NCBI RefSeq assembly: GCF_000482865.1
Contig: NZ_AXWW01000017.1
Location: 1-50,750 of the forward strand
Length of the DNA stretch: 50,750 nt
Source: Actinokineospora inagensis DSM 44258
GTDB taxonomy: Bacteria; Actinomycetota; Actinomycetes; Mycobacteriales; Pseudonocardiaceae
Direction: 5' to 3'
The position numbers and the translations under genes were made by a program. This document shows positions 42,465 through 50,701 of this stretch, piece after piece. The notes under the pieces are model-generated. The model searched no databases. It was not told the origin of the DNA and saw only the letters and a list, made by a program, of their open reading frames with translations. Within the stretch, counting starts at the first letter, position 1, and each line of letters begins with the position of its first letter.

Positions 42465-43682
42465 ATGACCGCGACTGTCTCATCCGCCACCGCCGACTTC
42501 ATCGAGCTGGACGAGCGGTGGAGCACGCACAACTACCACCCGCTGCCGGTCGTGATCTCCTTCGCCGAGGGCGCCTGGGTGACCGACGTGCGGGGGCAGC
42601 GCTACCTGGACTTCCTGGCCGGGTACTCCGCGCTCAACTTCGGGCACCGGCACCCCGCGCTGGTCGCCGCCGCCGTCGAGCAGCTCGGCAAGGTCACCCT
42701 GACCAGCCGCGCCTTCCACCACGACCAGCTCGGGCTGTTCTGCCGGGAGCTCGCCGAGCTGACCGGCACCGACCTGGTGCTGCCGATGAACTCCGGCGCC
42801 GAGGCCGTCGAGTCCGCGCTCAAGGTGGCCCGCAAGTGGGCCTACCAGGTCAAGGGCGTGCCACAGGACACCGCGCAGATCATCGTCGCCGGGGCCAACT
42901 TCCACGGTCGGACGACCACGATCGTGTCGTTCTCCACCGACGACCTGGCCCGCGCCGACTTCGGCCCGTTCACCCCCGGCTTCACCGCCGTCAAGTACGG
43001 CGACGCCGAGGCCATCGCGGCCGCCATCACCGACCACACCGCCGCCATCCTGGTCGAACCGGTGCAGGGCGAGGCAGGCGTCGTCGTCCCACCCGCGGGT
43101 TACCTGCGCGAGGTCCGCCGCCTCTGCGACGAGAACAACGTCCTGCTGATCGCCGACGAGATCCAGTCCGGCCTCGCCCGCACCGGCACCCTCTTCGCCC
43201 TCGACCACGAAGACGTCCGCGCCGACCTCTACACCCTCGGCAAAGCCCTCGGCGGCGGCATCCTCCCGGTCTCCGCCGTCGTCGGCCGCGGCGACGTCCT
43301 CGGCGTCCTCAAACCCGGCGAACACGGCTCCACCTTCGGCGGCAACCCCCTCGCCTGCGCCGTCGGCCGCGCCGTCATCAAACTCCTCGCCACCGGCGAA
43401 TTCCAAGAACGCTCCACCACCCTCGGCGCCCACCTGCACACCCGCCTCAACGACTTGGTAGGCCACGGCGTCGCCGAAGTCCGCGGCCGCGGCCTCTGGG
43501 CAGGCGTCGAACTGGCCCCCAGCGCCCCCACCGGCCGCGCCGCCTCGGAAGCCCTGCTGGCCCGGGGCATCCTCTGCAAGGAAACCCACGACACCACCCT
43601 CCGCATCGCCCCACCCCTGGTCATCACCCCCACCGAAATCGACCACGCCATCAACATCCTCACCGAGGTCATCACCCCCTAA
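42465..43682 (+). CDS. rocD: Ornithine aminotransferase
   Basis: 405-residue class III PLP aminotransferase converting ornithine and 2-oxoglutarate to glutamate semialdehyde. Motifs: FLAGYSALNFGHRHPALV, LPMNSGAEAVESALKVARKW, NFHGRTTTIVSFS, LVEPVQGEAGVVVPP, LLIADEIQSGLARTG, and the PLP lysine in YTLGKALGGGILPVSAV. The N-terminal SATADFIELDERWSTHNYHPLP is typical of RocD. It has its own promoter region (42315-42464) with possible Lrp-like AATGACC/CAATGGCC repeats, not certain. Downstream starts the repeat region. Confidence 0.96.
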   Translation: MTATVSSATADFIELDERWSTHNYHPLPVVISFAEGAWVTDVRGQRYLDFLAGYSALNFGHRHPALVAAAVEQLGKVTLTSRAFHHDQLGLFCRELAELTGTDLVLPMNSGAEAVESALKVARKWAYQVKGVPQDTAQIIVAGANFHGRTTTIVSFSTDDLARADFGPFTPGFTAVKYGDAEAIAAAITDHTAAILVEPVQGEAGVVVPPAGYLREVRRLCDENNVLLIADEIQSGLARTGTLFALDHEDVRADLYTLGKALGGGILPVSAVVGRGDVLGVLKPGEHGSTFGGNPLACAVGRAVIKLLATGEFQERSTTLGAHLHTRLNDLVGHGVAEVRGRGLWAGVELAPSAPTGRAASEALLARGILCKETHDTTLRIAPPLVITPTEIDHAINILTEVITP

Positions 43683-43742
43683 TTCCCCCGTGGCGGCCGA
43701 GCACGAGGGCCTCGACCGCCACGGCTCACCCAAAGAACAAGA

Positions 43743-43900
43743 GGCACCGCACACCTCAAAACCCGCCACACATCAGCAAACCCACCACCACCCCTCATCA
43801 ACGAAGCACCACCAACCAGCACCGCACACCTCAAACCCCCCGCCTGCATCGACGAAGCGCCACTCCCGCCCCGCGCGCCTCGAAACCCGCCGACACCAAC
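43743..43900. repeat. Degenerate ~52-bp tandem repeats preceding the long hairpin (copy 1)
   Basis: About three units. Each has ATCRACGAAGCRCCAC (at 43796 and 43848, with a weak first unit near 43771) followed by a CCGCRCRCCTCRAAACCC-like tail. The same units precede the second long hairpin at 50472. Base composition is strongly C-rich and A-rich on this strand. Non-coding; open frames here are an effect of the composition. Confidence 0.65.
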
Positions 43901-44130
43901 CGCCCGTTGGGGTGGACTTGTTTTGTGTGGGGAGGCGGTGACCGCAAGCTCTCCGGCGGGTAAGGCCACGTCTTTCCAGTGGCCCCGCCTTTAGCCTTAC
44001 CCGCGGTTGCCGTAGGGGCCCCACACAAAACAAGTCCACCCCAACGGGCGCAGCCGCGTCATCTGGCGCCCGAGGCCGGCGTCGCCGAAGGCGACCAGGC
44101 CGAACCCCGAGGCGCAGCCGAGGCCCAGAG
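43901..44130. repeat. Long-hairpin intergenic element, copy 1
   Basis: Outer arms 43901-43932 and 44019-44050 are perfectly complementary over 32 bp. Inside are a weaker stem (GGCGGTGACCGC with GCGGTTGCCG), and GGGTAAGGC (43958-43966) with GCCTTACCC (43994-44002), capped by CCAC/GTGG. A conserved tail (about 44058-44130) contains TCTGGCGCCCG and the small hairpin GTCGCCGAAGGCGAC and ends CCGAGGCCCAGAG. A second copy is at 50472-50701. It has no transposase and no coding signal; a MITE-like element, a structured RNA or a strong terminator are the options. Confidence 0.85.
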
Positions 44131-44142
44131 ACCCCTCACACC

Positions 44143-44204
44143 AAGATCAACCGACAACAACGCCCCCGAATACACAGCCTAAACAGACCCACCGACAAGA
44201 TCAG
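44143..44204. repeat. Single copy of the AAGATCAACC...CAGCCTA repeat
   Basis: AAGATCAACC, then CCCCCGAATACACAGCCTAA, then CCCACCGACAAGATCAG, nearly identical to the third unit of the tandem array at 201-272. It lies between the long-hairpin element and the LysR fragment. This shows the left-edge repeat is a dispersed family. Confidence 0.75.
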
Positions 44205-44278
44205 AAACTCACCGCCTGGGAACCGACGAGGGCCGGGAAAGGGTTCCAGTCCCCAAACAGCCCGGCATACTCGTCCAG

Positions 44279-44590
44279 ATGGAGCTGGAAGTCCGCCACC
44301 TTCGCTACCTCGACGCCGTCGGGGCGGCCGGGAGTGTGACCGGAGCCGCTGCGGCGCTGGGCCTGTCCCAACCCGCTCTCGCCGCACAACTGCAGCGCAT
44401 CGAGCAAACCCTCGGCGGCCCCGTTTTCGACCGTGGCAGGCACGGCGCTCGCCCCACCACCCTCGGCCGCGTGCTGCTCCCGCACGCCCGGGACATCCTC
44501 TCCGCCCTCGACGAACTCACCACCGCTGTCCGCCGTTTCCACGGCTTCCACGCCGATCCACCGTCATCGCGGGCCGATTCTGTGGGGTAG
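44279..44590 (+). pseudogene. LysR-family regulator, N-terminal fragment
   Basis: 103 residues from ATG 44279. The LysR winged HTH is intact: MELEVRHLRYLDAVGAAGSV, LGLSQPALAAQLQRIEQTLGG, FDRGRHGARPTTLG. A LysR protein normally has about 300 residues, but here the frame stops about 20 residues after the linker helix and the whole effector-binding domain is missing. No continuation is seen in the other plus-strand frames before the ABC-F gene at 44683. Most likely a truncated remnant beside the repeat elements; a functional HTH-only protein cannot be excluded. Confidence 0.7.
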
Positions 44591-44682
44591 CGGGCCCAGT
44601 ATTCGACCGCGTGATCGATCCGACCGTCCTGGACCGCCACGCCACCTGTCTGGACGCCCTTAAATCCGGCCCGGTCGACTCG

Positions 44683-46305
44683 TCAGCGCGCTCGGCGGAC
44701 CCGTTGTTCGTCCCACACCGGCTCGGTCGACTCGGCCACCTCCCCGTCGGCGCGGAACACCAGGAAGCGGTTGAAGGAGCGGGCGAACCACCGGTCGTGG
44801 GTGACGGCGACCACCGTGCCCTCGTACGCCTCCAGCGCGTCTTGCAAAGCCTCCGCCGAGTGCAGGTCCAGGTTGTCCGTCGGCTCGTCCAGCAACAGCA
44901 GCGTGGCACCGGACAACTCCAGGAGCAGGACCTGGAACCGGGCCTGCTGCCCACCGGACAACGTCTCGAACCGCTGTTCGCCCGCGGCCGCCAGGCCGTA
45001 CCGGCTCAGCACGGCCGCGGCGGAACCCCGGTCGAGACCGGACCGGCTGTCGTCCCCGTGCCACAGGATGTCGACGAGGGTGCGGCCGATCCACTCGGGG
45101 TGCTGGTGGGTCTGGGCGAACAGACCGGGGACGACGCGGGCGCCGAGCCGACACACCCCGGTGTGCGGCATGGAGTCCACATCGGACAGCAGGCGGAGGA
45201 AGTGGCTCTTGCCGGAGCCGTTCGAGCCGAGCACGGCGAGCCGGTCGCCGAAGAAGACCTCGGTGTCGAACGGTTTCATCAGGCCGGTGAGTTCCAGCGC
45301 GGCGCAGGTGATCACCCGGACGCCGGTGCGGCCGCCGGTCAGCCGGGGCTTGACCCGTTGCGGGCGCGGCGGGACCGGGGGCGGGCCCGCCTCCTCGAAC
45401 TTGCGCAAGCGGGTCTGCGCGGCGTGGTAGCGGCTGGCCATCCCGTCGCTCATCGACGCCGCCCGCTGCAAGGACCGGACCAGCTCCTTGAGCTTCTCGT
45501 GCTCCTCGTCCCACCGCCGCTGCTGCTCGGCGATCCGGTCCCACCGGGCCTCGCGGGCGTCGTGCCAGGTGGCGAAACCCGCGGGGTGCGTCCACGCGGT
45601 GCCCGCCTCGACCGTGACGACCTGCGTGGCGACGGCGTTCAACAGCTCGCGGTCGTGGCTGATCAGCAGGACGGCCTTGTCCGACTCGGTGAGACGGTCC
45701 TCCAGCCAGCGCTTGCCGGGGACGTCCAGGTAGTTGTCGGGCTCGTCGAGCAGGAGGACCTGTTCGCGGCCGCGCAGCAGCGCCTCCAGGACGAGGCGTT
45801 TCTGCTCACCGCCGGACAGGGTGCGGACCTCGCGGAACCGGGCGCGGTCGTACGGGACGCCCAAGGCGGCGGTGGTGACCGTGTCCCACAGGACCTCGGC
45901 CGCGTACCCGCCCGCCTCGTCGTAGGACACCAGGGCCGACGCGTAGCGCATCTGGGTCGGCTCGTCGTCGACCTCCATCAGCGCGAGCTCGACCTCGTCC
46001 AACGCCAGGGCGGCCGCACGCAGGGCGGGCGGGGCGACGGCCAGCAGCAGGTCGCGGATCGTGCGGTCGTCCCGGACGGAACCGACGAACTGCGGCATGA
46101 CGCCCAGGCCGCCGCGCACGGTGACACCGCCCTCCGGGGCGGTCAGCTCGCCCGCGATGATCCGCAGCATGGTCGTCTTGCCCGCGCCGTTCTCGCCGAC
46201 CACGGCCACGACCTGACCCGGGCCGACCTTGAGCCCGGCGTCGCGGAACAGCACCCGCCCGTCCGGGAGGGTGTACGCCAGTCCGATCGCCTCGAGGTGT
46301 CCCAC
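44683..46305 (-). CDS. ABC-F family ATPase
   Basis: About 540 residues with two ABC domains and no membrane segments. First domain: Walker A GENGAGKTT, signature LSGGEQKRLV, Walker B LLLDEPDNYLD. An interdomain linker rich in Arg/Glu/Trp (WHDAREARWDRIAEQQRRWD) follows. Second domain: GSNGSGKSHFL, LSGGQQARFQ, LLLDEPTDNLDL. ABC-F proteins act on the ribosome; some protect from antibiotics, others are translation factors. Which applies is not clear. I take GTG 46305; the frame runs upstream to a TTG at 46365, with no ribosome site at either. Divergent from the PAP2 gene. Confidence 0.9.
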   Translation of the reverse strand: MGHLEAIGLAYTLPDGRVLFRDAGLKVGPGQVVAVVGENGAGKTTMLRIIAGELTAPEGGVTVRGGLGVMPQFVGSVRDDRTIRDLLLAVAPPALRAAALALDEVELALMEVDDEPTQMRYASALVSYDEAGGYAAEVLWDTVTTAALGVPYDRARFREVRTLSGGEQKRLVLEALLRGREQVLLLDEPDNYLDVPGKRWLEDRLTESDKAVLLISHDRELLNAVATQVVTVEAGTAWTHPAGFATWHDAREARWDRIAEQQRRWDEEHEKLKELVRSLQRAASMSDGMASRYHAAQTRLRKFEEAGPPPVPPRPQRVKPRLTGGRTGVRVITCAALELTGLMKPFDTEVFFGDRLAVLGSNGSGKSHFLRLLSDVDSMPHTGVCRLGARVVPGLFAQTHQHPEWIGRTLVDILWHGDDSRSGLDRGSAAAVLSRYGLAAAGEQRFETLSGGQQARFQVLLLELSGATLLLLDEPTDNLDLHSAEALQDALEAYEGTVVAVTHDRWFARSFNRFLVFRADGEVAESTEPVWDEQRVRRAR

Positions 46306-46356
46306 CGGGGAATGGTCGCGCGGAGCGACCGGGTCGGGCGACCGGATTTCGTGGCC

Positions 46357-46365
46357 TGTGGACAA
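46357..46365. promoter_or_regulatory. Single DnaA-box-like 9-mer
   Basis: TGTGGACAA, exact complement of the Streptomyces DnaA box, in the 104-bp divergent region between the ABC-F and PAP2 genes. No second box lies 19 bp away here, unlike the other three loci. Could be chance. Confidence 0.35.
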
Positions 46366-46409
46366 CCGCGGGCAGGGGTCGCGCCGTTCCAGGCATAGTG
46401 GGCGACGTG

Positions 46410-47084
46410 ATGGGGCTGGAGGCGCACCGGTTGGTGCCGCGGTTCATGGTGCTGCCCGCGGTCGGCGTGGCGACGGCCTGCTTCGGCGTGGTCGGGTTGG
46501 TCGGCCGCGAGGTGACCGGGCCGGTGCCCGCGCTCGACCGGCTCGGTTTCGCCGCGGTGGACCGGGTGTTCGACCGGCTGCCCGGGTTCGCCGGGTCGCT
46601 GTCGTACGCCACCCACCCGGTGGCTCTGGTCGGTGTGATCATGCTCATGGCGGTCATCGCCCTTCGGGTGCGGCGGCCGCGGGTGGCGCTACTGGCCGTG
46701 GTGGGGCCGCTGGTGGCGGTCGCCGTCAACGGGTGGGTGCTCAAGCCGGTTGTCGGCCGCACCCTGGGTGGGCACCTCGTCTACCCCAGTGGACACACCA
46801 CAACCCTTGTCGCCATCTTCACGGTGTTGACCCTGGTCACGGCGTCGAACGCGGTGCCGGGGCGGCGCATCCGGGCCACCGCGGGCACGGTGTTCGGCTG
46901 CCTGCCGCTGATCGGGGTGGCGGTGAGCGCGATTGTTGGCCTGCGCTACCACTACCCCACTGACACGGTCGGTGGTTCCTGCTGGGCCGTCGGCGCGGTG
47001 ATCACCGTGGCCACCATGATCGACTTGGTGCCGGGGACACACCCGGCGCTTCGCCTCACCCGCGAACAGGCGTACCGTGCGTAA
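46410..47084 (+). CDS. PAP2-family membrane phosphatase
   Basis: About 224 residues from ATG 46410 (GTG 46398 and 46407 are alternatives). Six hydrophobic segments. The three acid-phosphatase motifs are present: KPVVGRTLGG (first, with a shortened K-x-R spacing), YPSGHTTT (second, catalytic His) and LRYHYPTDTVGG (third, nucleophile His and Asp). Such enzymes dephosphorylate lipid phosphates such as undecaprenyl pyrophosphate or phosphatidate. The following 60-aa gene starts 37 bp later. Confidence 0.92.
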   Translation: MGLEAHRLVPRFMVLPAVGVATACFGVVGLVGREVTGPVPALDRLGFAAVDRVFDRLPGFAGSLSYATHPVALVGVIMLMAVIALRVRRPRVALLAVVGPLVAVAVNGWVLKPVVGRTLGGHLVYPSGHTTTLVAIFTVLTLVTASNAVPGRRIRATAGTVFGCLPLIGVAVSAIVGLRYHYPTDTVGGSCWAVGAVITVATMIDLVPGTHPALRLTREQAYRA

Positions 47085-47121
47085 CCTGGCAGTGCCTTTC
47101 GCGCGAACGGAAAGGATGGCG

Positions 47122-47304
47122 GTGACCGACACACCCATCTATGACCAGATACGCCAGGAACTGCGCGCCCAAGCCGAGGCGGAGCCGCAGTCGCGGTCGG
47201 GCAGGCAACGCGGCGAGCCGGACTCCGGCACCGGCGTGTCCGTCTGGGCGTTGATCGACGAACACCGCACCACCGAGCCCAAACCCGGCCGCCGCCGATC
47301 CTGA
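47122..47304 (+). CDS. Small hypothetical protein (60 aa)
   Basis: 60 residues from GTG 47122, 6 bp after GGAAAGG; ATG 47116 would be too close to that site. Hydrophilic, with a helical start TDTPIYDQIRQELRAQAEAE, a disordered Ser/Gly/Arg middle and VSVWALIDEHRTTEPKPGRRRS at the end. I believe it is a real actinobacterial short protein because of the ribosome site and codon pattern, but no function is known. It converges with zapE. Confidence 0.65.
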   Translation: MTDTPIYDQIRQELRAQAEAEPQSRSGRQRGEPDSGTGVSVWALIDEHRTTEPKPGRRRS

Positions 47305-47311
47305 CCGGCGC

Positions 47312-48340
47312 TCACCCCGGGTTGGCGGCGTCCCTGGACAGGGCGACCAGCCTGCTGACGGCGCGCAGGTACTTCTTCCGGTAGCCGCCGCGCAACATGT
47401 CCTCGGTGAACAACGCGGAAACGGGTTCACCGGACCCGACGACGGGGATGGCGCGGTCGTAGAGCCGGTCGGCGAAGGCCACGACGCGCAGCGCGACATC
47501 CTGACCGGACAAGGCGTGCACCCCGCGCAGGTGCACGGCGGCGACCCCGTCCACCAACTTCCCGTAGCGCGACGGGTGCAGCCGGGCCAGGTGCCCGCAC
47601 AGCGCGTCGAAATCGTCCACTGTGGACCCGGGGAGCGCGGCAGCGCGGTCGGCCAGCTCGGCGTCGGACACCGGCGGCGGGGCGTCCGGCAGGCCGCGGT
47701 GGCGGTAGTCCGGCCCGTCCACCCGCACCACGGCGAACCGGGCGGACAACGCCTGGATCTCGCGCAGGAAGTCGTCCGCGGCGAAACGGCCCTCACCGAG
47801 CCGGTCCGGCAGCGTGTTCGAGGTCGCCGCGACGGACACCCCGGCGTCGGTCAGCTCCGCCAGCAGCCGGGTCACCAGCATCGTGTCGCCCGGGTCGTCC
47901 AGTTCGAACTCGTCGATGGCCAGCAGCCGGTGCCCGCTCAACCGGGCCACCGCCTCCCGGAACCCGAGCGCGCCGACCAGGTTGGTCAGCTCGACGAACG
48001 TCCCGTACGCCTTGGGGCCGGGCACCGCGTGCCACAGCGACGCCAGCAGGTGCGTCTTGCCGACCCCGAACCCGCCATCCAGGTACAGGCCGGGTTTGCC
48101 CGCCGGTGTGCCGGACCGGTTGCCGCCGAACAACCGCCGGACCAGCGACCGACCGCCGCCCCCGGTGACCCGGTCGGCGAACGCCGAGCACGCCGCCACC
48201 GCCGCCGCCTGCGACGGCTCGTCCGGGTTCGGCAGGTACGTGTCGAACCGGACCCCGTCGAACCTCGGCGGCGGCACCAGTTCGGCCACCAGTTCCTCGG
48301 GCGCGACCGCGGGCTGCCGGTCGACCAGGTGCGCGGACAT
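47312..48340 (-). CDS. zapE: Cell-division AAA ATPase ZapE (AFG1-like)
   Basis: 342 residues from ATG 48340. Walker A LDGGFGVGKTHLLASLWH, Walker B HRLLAIDEFELDDPGDT, sensor-like AATSNTLPDRLGEGRF, and the arginine-containing RYGKLVDGVAAVHL region match the AFG1/ZapE family. ZapE binds FtsZ in proteobacteria; the actinobacterial role is less known. It is divergent from the RibD-like reductase gene with only 34 bp between starts, a neighbourhood I believe is conserved in actinobacteria. Confidence 0.93.
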   Translation of the reverse strand: MSAHLVDRQPAVAPEELVAELVPPPRFDGVRFDTYLPNPDEPSQAAAVAACSAFADRVTGGGGRSLVRRLFGGNRSGTPAGKPGLYLDGGFGVGKTHLLASLWHAVPGPKAYGTFVELTNLVGALGFREAVARLSGHRLLAIDEFELDDPGDTMLVTRLLAELTDAGVSVAATSNTLPDRLGEGRFAADDFLREIQALSARFAVVRVDGPDYRHRGLPDAPPPVSDAELADRAAALPGSTVDDFDALCGHLARLHPSRYGKLVDGVAAVHLRGVHALSGQDVALRVVAFADRLYDRAIPVVGSGEPVSALFTEDMLRGGYRKKYLRAVSRLVALSRDAANPG

Positions 48341-48374
48341 GCGGGCGAGCGTAACGGCGTGCTCTGATGGACCC

Positions 48375-49142
48375 GTGCACAGGCTGTGGCCCCCCACCCC
48401 GCCGTCCCCAGGTCAGGCTTCCCCCGATGTGGTGGACGACCCGGAACTGGAGCGGCTCTACGACTACCCGCCGGACCTGGACCGGGCCTGGGTGCAGGCC
48501 AACTTCGTCGCCAGCATGGACGGCGCGGTCGCCGTCGACGGCCGGTCGGCGGGCCTGTCCAGCCCCGGTGACCGGCGGATCCTCGCCCTCGGCCGCGACC
48601 TCGCCGACGTCGTCCTGGTCGGCTGGGGCACCGCGCGCGCCGAGCACTACCGGGGGGTGAAGGAGACCGAGGTCCGCGCCGCCCGCCGGGCCCGGCTCGG
48701 GCTGCGGCCGCTGCCGCCGATCGCCGTCGTCACCGCGCGCGGATCGGTCGAACCGGACTCCCACCTGGTGCGCGACACCGTCGTCCCGCCGATCGTGATC
48801 ACCACTGAGCTCGCCCCCGCGGCCCGCCGGTCGGCGCTGACGGTGGCGGGCGCCGACGTGATCGTCGCCGGGGAAACCGAGGTCGACCTGGGGATCGCGC
48901 TCGGTGAGCTGTCCCGCCGGGGCCTGCGCCGGGTCAACTGCGAGGGCGGGCCGACGCTGCTCGGGTCGCTGGTCGAGGCGGACCTCGTCGACCAGATGTG
49001 CCTGACCGTGTCACCCGTCCTGGCCGGGGGTGACGCCGGTCGCGCCGCCGTCGGTCCCCGCGCCGCACCCAGGGCGATGGCGTTGGCGTCGGTGCTGGCC
49101 GACGACGGGTTCCTGATGCTCCGGTACCGACGCGCGGGCTGA
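48375..49142 (+). CDS. Pyrimidine reductase-family protein (RibD C-terminal domain-like)
   Basis: 255 residues from GTG 48375. Dihydrofolate-reductase-like fold of the RibD_C family: FVASMDGAVAVDGRSAGLSSP, RDLADVVLVGWGTARAE, PIAVVTARGSVEP and the cofactor motif VNCEGGPTLLGSLVEADLVD. It lacks the deaminase half of RibD. It may reduce a pyrimidine or pterin-like riboflavin precursor with NADPH, but no other rib gene is near. The long open frame upstream is antisense to zapE. Confidence 0.9.
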   Translation: MHRLWPPTPPSPGQASPDVVDDPELERLYDYPPDLDRAWVQANFVASMDGAVAVDGRSAGLSSPGDRRILALGRDLADVVLVGWGTARAEHYRGVKETEVRAARRARLGLRPLPPIAVVTARGSVEPDSHLVRDTVVPPIVITTELAPAARRSALTVAGADVIVAGETEVDLGIALGELSRRGLRRVNCEGGPTLLGSLVEADLVDQMCLTVSPVLAGGDAGRAAVGPRAAPRAMALASVLADDGFLMLRYRRAG

Positions 49143-49174
49143 TTTCCGCGCGCCACGGCCGCTGACAAGGCAAG

Positions 49175-50278
49175 ATGGCCCTCGTGGCGCTTCCGCTGAC
49201 CCCGCCGGTCCAACCCATGCTGGCCAAGACCGCGAAGTCCATCCCGGACGACGCGGGCCTGGTGTTCGAGCCCAAGTGGGACGGTTTCCGCTGCCTGGTG
49301 TTCCGGGACGGCGCGGAGATCACCCTGCAGTCCCGGTCGGGCAAACCGCTCAACCGGTACTTCCCCGAGGCCGAGACCGCCCTGCGCGAAGCCCTCCCCG
49401 ACCGGGTGGTCCTCGACGGCGAACTCGTGGTCGACGTGAACGGCAGACTCGACTTCAACGCCCTCGCCGAACGCATCCACCCCGCCGCCAGCCGGGTCAC
49501 CATGCTCGCCGCCCAAACCCCGTCCCGCTTCATCGCCTTCGACCTGCTGGCCCTCGACGACGACCTGTTCGTCGACGCCGCGGGCTACGACCGCCGCCGC
49601 CTGCTGGAAAACGCGCTCACCGTCACCGACCGCGTCCACCTGACCCCGGCCACAATGGACTCCGCCCTGGCCCGCCAGTGGTTCACCATCTTCGAAGGCG
49701 CGGGCCTGGACGGAGTCATCGGCAAACCAGCGGGCGGCCCGTACACGCCGAACAAACGCACCATGCTCAAGTTCAAACACTCCCGAACCGCCGACTGCGT
49801 GGTAGCGGGCCTCCGCTGGCACAAGGGCAGCACCCCCGGCGAAGCCGTCGGCTCCCTCATGCTCGGCCTCTACGACCGCACCGGAAACCTCAACCACGTC
49901 GGCGTCGTCGGCTCATTCACAGCAGCAGTCCGACGAGAACTCGCTGTTGACCTGGCAGACCTGATGGTGGGCGGAGGATCAAACCACCCATGGGTCAGCG
50001 GAGAACAAACCGACTCAGCCCGAGTCCCCGGCGCGATCAGCCGATGGCGAACCACCGAGCAACCCTGGGTACCACTCCGGCTGGAACGGGTCGTGGAAGT
50101 AGCGTACGAACACACAGAAGGCACCTACCCCAGCCGATTCCGCCACACAGCCCAATTCATCCGGTGGCGGCCGGATCGGGAGGCAGGGTCGTGTGATTAT
50201 GAGCAGCTTGAGGAACCGGCCAACTACGACTTGGACGCGGTACTGCGGGGAGAGGTAAAAGCCCGCACCGACGGCTAA
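49175..50278 (+). CDS. ligC: ATP-dependent DNA ligase (LigC type)
   Basis: 367 residues from ATG 49175 (GTG 49184 possible). The adenylation motif EPKWDGFR carries the nucleophile Lys34; others are LDGELVVDVNGRLDF (motif III region), SRFIAFDLLAL, LDGVIGKPAGGPYTPNKR and MLKFKHSRTADCVV (motif V). The OB domain follows to residue about 345. Length and start PLTPPVQPMLAK match mycobacterial LigC, which acts in excision repair with LigC-associated polymerases; no polymerase or Ku gene is adjacent. Followed by the second copy of the repeat/hairpin region. Confidence 0.93.
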   Translation: MALVALPLTPPVQPMLAKTAKSIPDDAGLVFEPKWDGFRCLVFRDGAEITLQSRSGKPLNRYFPEAETALREALPDRVVLDGELVVDVNGRLDFNALAERIHPAASRVTMLAAQTPSRFIAFDLLALDDDLFVDAAGYDRRRLLENALTVTDRVHLTPATMDSALARQWFTIFEGAGLDGVIGKPAGGPYTPNKRTMLKFKHSRTADCVVAGLRWHKGSTPGEAVGSLMLGLYDRTGNLNHVGVVGSFTAAVRRELAVDLADLMVGGGSNHPWVSGEQTDSARVPGAISRWRTTEQPWVPLRLERVVEVAYEHTEGTYPSRFRHTAQFIRWRPDREAGSCDYEQLEEPANYDLDAVLRGEVKARTDG

Positions 50279-50297
50279 TCAAAACCACCCCCCCCCT

Positions 50298-50450
50298 CAC
50301 CGACAAAGCGCCACACCCACACCCACACCCTCCCCGCACACCCAAAAACCCACCACCCCTCATCAACGAAGCGCCACACCCAACACCACGCCCCCCCAAA
50401 AAAAGACTCCACCCCATATCGACGAAGTCCCACACCTGCACCGCGCGCCT
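50298..50450. repeat. Degenerate tandem repeats preceding the long hairpin (copy 2)
   Basis: Units with ACCGACAAAGCGCCACAC (about 50300), ATCAACGAAGCGCCACAC (about 50361) and ATCGACGAAGTCCCACAC (about 50418), each followed by a C-rich stretch. The last unit ends in CCGCGCGCCTCGGGACCC as in copy 1. Directly downstream of the ligase gene. No gene is seen from 50279 to the end of the window. Confidence 0.65.
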
Positions 50451-50471
50451 CGGGACCCGCCGATCCCAACC

Positions 50472-50701
50472 GCCCGTTGTGGTGGAGTTGTTTTGTTTGG
50501 GGGGAGCGGTGGCCTAAGCCGGCTGGCGGGTAAGGCCACGCTTTCCAGTGGCCCCGCCTTTTAGCCTTACCCAGGCCACCGCTAGGGGCCCCAAACAAAA
50601 CAACTTCACCACAACGGGCACTTCGCATTTATCTGGCGCCCGGGGCCGGCGTCGCCGCCAGGCGACAAGGCCGAATCTCGAGGCGCAGCCGAGGCCCAGA
50701 G
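50472..50701. repeat. Long-hairpin intergenic element, copy 2
   Basis: Outer arms 50472-50502 and 50589-50619 match at 30 of 31 positions. An inner stem AGCGGTGGCCT / AGGCCACCGCT is perfect over 11 bp, then GGGTAAGGC with GCCTTACCC and CCAC/GTGG as in copy 1. The tail (about 50630-50701) has TCTGGCGCCCG, the hairpin GTCGCCGCCAGGCGAC and the ending CCGAGGCCCAGAG. Same orientation as copy 1 and likewise downstream of a plus-strand gene. Confidence 0.85.

Noticed and set aside
43690-44040. Several open frames of 60-100 codons in the repeat region
   Set aside because: They run through the tandem repeats and hairpin arms, differ in frame between strands, and have low-complexity products; similar frames occur in the second copy at 50275-50628 because the DNA is repeated, not because it is coding.
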